Assembly (NCBI GenBank): GCA_003693705.1
Contig: RBZT01000404.1
Span: 1 to 64,000 of the forward strand
DNA length: 64,000 nt
Origin: Polymyxa betae
Taxonomy: Eukaryota > Endomyxa > Phytomyxea > Plasmodiophorida > Plasmodiophoridae
Direction: 5' to 3'
The notes beneath the pieces are model-generated. The model was not told where the DNA came from. It did not search any database and saw only the letters and a program-made list of their open reading frames with translations. A program made the translations under genes and the position numbers. This document shows, in pieces, positions 59,546-64,000 of the stretch (positions are counted from its first letter, which is position 1; the number at the start of each line of letters is the position of its first letter).

Positions 59546-59898
59546 ATGGGCAAGCGAAAGGCGAAAAAGCGTGCTGTCAGGAAAATTAGTGATAAGCTCG
59601 CGACGTCGTTTGATTGTCCGTTTTGCAATCATTCCATGACTGTCGAATGTAAAATGTAAAGCAGCATGTCAATTTGCTCTTGAAAATACTGAATTGTCGT
59701 ATAGGAGACCGCTTGAAGGCACAGCAGATATTGCATGCAGAATATGTGATGCCCATTATAGGATGCAGATCAATAGTAAGCTGCAAAAGGCACCGTGTTA
59801 ATTGCAATTGGTGATATTTTTCAGGCCTGACCGAACCGGTTGATGTCTATTGTGAATGGATCGACGAATGTGAAGCTGCGAATGCTCAAGAAGATTAA
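59546..59898 (+). CDS. ELOF1: Transcription elongation factor 1 (ELOF1/Elf1)
   Basis: Three exons, 59546-59655, 59705-59775 and 59825-59898, give 84 residues, the normal family length. Elf1 is a small zinc-ribbon protein bound to elongating RNA polymerase II. It aids passage through nucleosomes and transcription-coupled repair. Landmarks are the basic N-terminus MGKRKAKKR, the first zinc pair FDCPFCNH, the second pair ACRICDAHY, and the conserved C-terminus LTEPVDVYCEWIDECE. All four zinc cysteines are present. The two 48-49-bp introns split codons and the reading is only intact after splicing. Confidence 0.95.
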
Positions 59899-60066
59899 TG
59901 AAGAGATTTTTCACAACTCTGCTCCAATTGCGTTCAAGGCATGCTTAACTTATTTGTAATCGTAGAGTCATCATAAAAAGAACCATGTCTTAAAACGCTT
60001 TTCCAATTGACCGAGTGATTCATCGTAGAAATCGTTTGTCCAGATGTTGCCTCCAGTTTATTGGCA

Positions 60067-60864
60067 TCATGCTGTACAGAATTTAATTCCGATTTCGTCT
60101 GACGACGAAGCTTCAAGGAGAGAAACTTTGCCTGATCGTTCCAGTATTCTGGCAGCTTCCACAATAATCATTGCATCAAGCCCATGAAATGCTACGTCAA
60201 ATAGTAAATATCGGCACATGATAAAAAATTGTTAGCATCAGGATTTGCATCCTTTTGAAAGAAGAAACCTCGGGTTACCTTGACCATGTGTAGCATCCCC
60301 TTCACGAAGCTCATAAACAGTACAGATTTCATTAACCAGGTTTGAATCTCGGGCCCAATTATGTATGAGTCCGGCAATATCAGAGATCGTAAGAGAACCA
60401 GAAACTACGACAGCATCGCGAGCGTTCTTATCTCGCCAGATACCATGTCCTCCAGATACAATCGCTTCAAGTACAGCAACGATGCCTTCGTATGACAGCC
60501 GACCTATGAGACTATTTTCATTTTGGAAAATCTTCGCGAAATAGCGATGAGAAAACTATTCAGAAAAACGGTACAAATTGAGAAGCTTACGATCAATAGT
60601 CTGATTATGAAATATATTGATGCCGTTACTGCCACCAGAAGGATTTTGCACAGGAATGCAGTTAAGACGATTCTGTTCGAGATACGCCAAGACGATATCG
60701 ACCCACATGGACACTATCATTCAATCAGCTTGAAGAAATCCACAATAAGGGAAAGTAAGACATTGTTTCTGACGGGTTGCAATCACCGGCTGCAATGTGA
60801 AGAATGGTGGCATTGACCACATGGCTAATACGGCTGCATCGACTTTATCCAGGGATAGAGCCAT
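60067..60864 (-). CDS. VPS25: ESCRT-II subunit VPS25
   Basis: VPS25 joins VPS22 and VPS36 in ESCRT-II and recruits VPS20 for sorting at multivesicular endosomes. About four exons. The N-terminus has SMPPFFTLQPVIATRQKQ, the strongly conserved PPFF motif that binds other ESCRT-II subunits. It then joins across a 48-bp intron to LSMWVDIVLAYLEQNRLNC. Later blocks are LIGRLSYEGIVAVLEAIVSG, LIHNWARDSNLVNEICTVYE, and FHGLDAMIIVEAARILERSG with the C-terminal IGIKFCTA. These correspond to the two winged-helix domains. The ATG at 60864 puts 15 residues before the PPFF motif, close to the family norm. It is convergent with ELOF1. Confidence 0.92.
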
Positions 60865-60999
60865 AATTGATATTACGAATATGACTCCGGCTCAATTAAA
60901 CCGCAATTCTGAATTTGATCATACACAAATGATAATACGTGGTAGTACTGTAATCTAAACAGCAAACATCTTATAGGTTTATTTAAAGACAATACAATA

Positions 61000-62275
61000 T
61001 TAACGAAGCCATTTACGACATTTTTTCTTACCACATTGACATTCGATTTCTTTCTTTGAAGCGTCGAAATTGTAATCGAGAGCTGCGAATACGATTAGTT
61101 GAGTGCCGATTGAAAAACAGGTAGCTTTACTGAGCTCTTCACCAGCGCGAATCGCCCGTCTTGTGAAAAAGCAAACTTGCGGGACTCGAGGATCTCGGTA
61201 TTGCCTTTCAATACGACATGAGAACAGGTTCGGATCGCAGCTGTGATTCACAAATCGGCTGATATTTCCGTGAGTCGTGGAATCGATTGAGAAAGCAGAT
61301 TCGCCATTCGGCAACTCGAACGCTTATGGAAAGATTCAGTTGATGAATACACAACATTGAGGGAGCCTACAATCGGTCCAGATGTAGTTCAGTTGAAGAG
61401 GGAAATAAACTTCTTTTTGAAGGCGTTGTGCCTCTGCCTCACTGATAATCTGCCCGAAATACTCGCACACAAATTGCCCAACAGGAATTGGTAGAACCGA
61501 TACGACACCGAATCCGCATTTCGCTGTCTTCACGATTTGCAATGGATATCGCGCCCTCTGCCAAACACAGTTGACACATTTTAAAAGACGTCCATCAAGT
61601 AATGGAATCCAAAACAATTCCTGCACGATAGAGCAGGAAGTGTGAAGTGCGAACACTTAGAAACCCCTCAGGGAAAAGATGCCCTACCACAGTATGAACA
61701 GCTTTCTGAATAACCCTATTTCGACAGGTCTTCGGATCGCAGAGGCATTTATGATTGCATTCAACGACATGTCCAACGCCATTGAAACTCCTAAGCGGAT
61801 CTTAAAATGAAGTGAGAAGATTACACATCGATCATACAGAGAGCCATCTGGGGAATATGTTCTGCCACCCTCCATAACACATTCACAGGTTAACGGAGAG
61901 CAGATGCCGTCTTTGCAATGGCATCCATCTAAAAAGTCGTCAGATGCATCATGCAACGATTCTGCCAGAAAGTACATAGAGCTTCTGGGTCCGGTTCCGG
62001 TGCAGACTCTGTAAAAATATTTCGATGAATAGGAATGTACCTGCAAAATTATCATTCATTGAAACAACGATCAACACAAAATAAAGGGCAACCGTGGAGG
62101 TCGGTCAGAATCAGAAATGGGGGATTCAGCAGCTAAACTCGCCTGATTTTCATCCAGAAGATTGATTGCAGCCTCAGCAGTTAATCGCTGTTCCAGTAAG
62201 TATCTAGACCTAAAGTTCAGACTTAGAACTTACGCAAACACACGAAGACTCTCTGATTACCGTCGTGATAACCAT
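61000..62275 (-). CDS. SUV39-type histone H3K9 methyltransferase (SET)
   Basis: Several exons. The start at 62275 (MVITTVIRESSCVC) is joined through a GTAAGT donor to RLTAEAAINLLDENQASLAA. A pre-SET zinc region follows (DGCHCKDGICSPLTCEC, then ECNHKCLCDPKTCRNRV). The SET domain has the SUV39 hallmarks: PLQIVKTAKCGFGVVSVLPI, GQFVCEYFGQIISEAEAQRL and RFVNHSCDPNLFS. Across an intron GEELTLDYNF appears, where most relatives have FDYNF. A post-SET CQCGKKKCRKWLR closes the protein. The NHSC motif and post-SET cysteines predict an active lysine methyltransferase, with H3K9 the likely target. I found no chromodomain. The start lies six bases after the stop of the upstream gene, so the 5' end deserves caution. 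Confidence 0.85.
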
Positions 62276-62281
62276 TTCAGC

Positions 62282-64000
62282 TCAAGTTTGGCAGTGCGTT
62301 GAACAGCGATAGTTAATCGCGAAATCTAAACCAAATTTTAGACACAGAAATTGATACATTTGAATTCCAGTAATTATGGAATTCCGAATATACAGATCAA
62401 CCTGTGCCAGGTCAAGCGGGTTCAGCTGTCCAGCTTGTTCTACAAAAGCATCAAAATGAGCCTGAAGACCACCATCCAGCGAATCTGCTTTCAGATGTCT
62501 GCTGATTAGCAATTCCTGAATAAATCGATCAGATACGTGATCACTGCAAGTTCTTTGCTCACCTCCAGCTCGACGATACAATCCTCCAGCAGATGCTCTG
62601 GTGATTTATACTTAATCACTTTAGATAGGATATCTTCAGGCCTATACAGCACGGTTTGAGGCTCGGTCGTGAGATGCATAAGAGATTCGCGATACTCATT
62701 GGATGGGTTGCAAGGAACGCGTCTCCAAAGACGAGAAACAGATTTATATGATCGAGACAGAATGCTCGCTATCGCCAACAGCAACGTATCGTCTGAGCGA
62801 AAATTCGGAACTTGACTTAAGGCGAATGGATCTAGCAAATACCTCGACGAGGATATTTGATTTTGTACTTCGTGATGAGTTCAATTTCTTCATCAGACGC
62901 ATCTCTGGAGTCAAAGATCTCTGGACCTTGCTCCTAAAGAGTACTGGTTCAACCAAGGACGAATGAAAACCCAGTAAATTGGAAGGGCCCTACACTATAC
63001 AGCTGCCGTCGATGAGCTCGGTGATTCAACCAAAAGGGTCGACTGAAATCTTCATTGGCGTCTCTTATCCAGGCAGTCAAGCCAAGATTCACTCCTCGCC
63101 ATAGTGGTGCCACTTCCCACATTTGAAATGCTTCTCTCGTTGGAACCATGCTGCTTGAACAATCGTAAATCGCTACCCGGAACAGCGGAACAGCCAACAG
63201 CTTACTAATTAGCTGAAGAAGACTTCGATGACTGAGCTCGATTGTTAGTAGAAGAATGGCTGTCTTGGCGAAGGAGCTCTGTGAATTAGTTAATAACTGA
63301 TTTCAAAGTATAGGCAATAATTAATAGAATAATGATTGTTGTTGGAACAAACAGAAATTAATTCGCCCCACTCTGTCGTGAGTCCGGCCAGAACTTTTCA
63401 TCATCGAAGGAAATCGATTTCGAGCTGAGATCGGAATGTCTGGAGCCAGGTCAATGCTGATAAATGATTGTATATAGCAATTACAAAAGCAGACTCTGAA
63501 GTTCAGCGACATTGTAGGTGACATTATCTTGCTGCCCAAATGGAAAGAATCGCACCGGCTCGAGTTTATCTGTTCCAATCATCGGATAGCTGGGCGGATC
63601 GGGCGCCATAGAAGTCCAACGAAAAGATAAGCGACCCTTTGTTCAATCAGCATAACGGCACTCAAGCATACAGTGTTCGATAAGAATTAAAGCAAATGTG
63701 GTAACAATCGCAGAAAAACGTGAATAAACTTACAGCATCTTTATATTGAGATCCAAGCTCAGAAAACTGAGATCCATCTGTATCAAGAAATTCTCTATCA
63801 CGCCTTCTCTAAAAAAAAGAATTCCAAATTAGTGAACTTAGTTACTGATTTCAAAAATAAGATTCAATCGTAAATTGTAAACACAGCACCGAGCAATGAC
63901 CAATTACCCGTTTCGTTTGGATCATGCTATTGGGCCTAGAGAGACTGGACTGTTGATCTGCACATTTAGCCAGAATTGTATGTCGCTATGGTATGAGCGA
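62282..64000 (-). CDS. Unknown helical protein, 5' end beyond right edge
   Basis: Exons read from the right: NSMIQTKR joins RRRDREFLDTDGSQFSELGS, then GRLSFRWTSMAPDPPSYPMI and LEPVRFFPFGQQDNVTYNVA. Further exons read AILLLTIELSHRSLLQLISK, REAFQMWEVAPLWRGVNLG, DPFALSQVPNFRSDDTLLLA, LYRPEDILSKVIKYKSPEHL and KFGLDFAINYRCSTHCQT (stop 62282). The donors seen (GTAAGTTTATT at about 63,731 and GTAATTGG at about 63,905) keep the frame. Most of the protein looks like helical repeats (HEAT/ARM-like spacing), which suggests a large scaffold. I do not recognise the family. The frame is still open near the window edge, so it may be N-terminally incomplete here. Confidence 0.5.

Overview
This window is nuclear DNA from a small, gene-dense eukaryotic genome. 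Nearly every gene is split by very short GT-AG introns, mostly about 34-60 bp and often with a CTAAC- or CTAAT-like branch point. Intergenic gaps are frequently under 150 bp and genes lie on both strands. Conserved genes are typically eukaryotic: proteasome alpha subunit, VPS33, VPS25, RBBP5/Swd1, ELOF1, an SR splicing factor and a SUV39-type SET protein. A fused aminodeoxychorismate synthase means the organism makes its own folate precursor, so it is not an animal. Several proteins belong to families common in flagellated cells: a ZSWIM2-like E3 ligase, a TTLL-like protein, a calpain-like protein and many coiled-coil proteins. I infer a zoosporic fungus, a fungal relative or another flagellated protist. 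The sequence does not settle which.

Layout. 1-2.1 kb: a 59-bp tandem repeat and mostly non-coding sequence. 2.1-6.6 kb: a large coiled-coil protein (-). 6.6-9.4 kb: gene-poor, with a broken Myb/SANT-like ORF and a GC-rich hairpin. 9.4-12.7 kb: an unknown ORF and a PRRC2/BAT2-like protein (+). 12.7-16.1 kb: ZSWIM2-like ligase and a His/Ile/Tyr-rich protein (-). 16.2-19.2 kb: coiled-coil protein (+). 19.3-22.5 kb: tandem CH, coiled coil, PH and LRR protein (-). 22.9-25.1 kb: VPS33 (-). 25.2-27.4 kb: a TPR-HSP70 fusion (-). 28.5-32.7 kb: EF-hand/calpain-like pseudoprotease (+). 32.9-34.7 kb: a possible M1AP-like gene (-). 35.6-39.3 kb: coiled-coil protein ending in a myosin-TH1-like domain (+). 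39.3-40.8 kb: a tail-anchored repeat protein (-). 42.1-43.2 kb: PSMA7 (+). 43.3-47.7 kb: three unidentified genes (-). 47.8-50.3 kb: a degenerate TTLL (+). 50.4-51.4 kb: two-knuckle SR protein (-). 51.9-52.7 kb: MTHFS (+), then a tRNA-Arg-like gene (-). 52.8-58.6 kb: unknown gene, RBBP5 and ADC synthase (-). 59.2-64 kb: unknown exon, ELOF1 (+), VPS25, SUV39-like methyltransferase and an unknown gene running to the right edge (-).

Themes. VPS33 and VPS25 serve endolysosomal traffic. RBBP5 and the SET protein write opposing histone H3 marks (K4 and K9). ADC synthase and MTHFS both act in folate metabolism. The most unusual items are the HSP70 with an N-terminal Hop-like TPR clamp and no lid or EEVD tail, and two apparent pseudoenzymes (calpain-like and TTLL-like) that keep the fold but not the catalytic residues. 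A tRNA-Arg with a mispaired acceptor stem is also odd. Exon boundaries were placed by eye. Boundaries are well supported for PSMA7, MTHFS, ELOF1, TPR-HSP70, PRRC2-like and ZSWIM2-like. For the other multi-exon genes the span is firmer than each internal junction.
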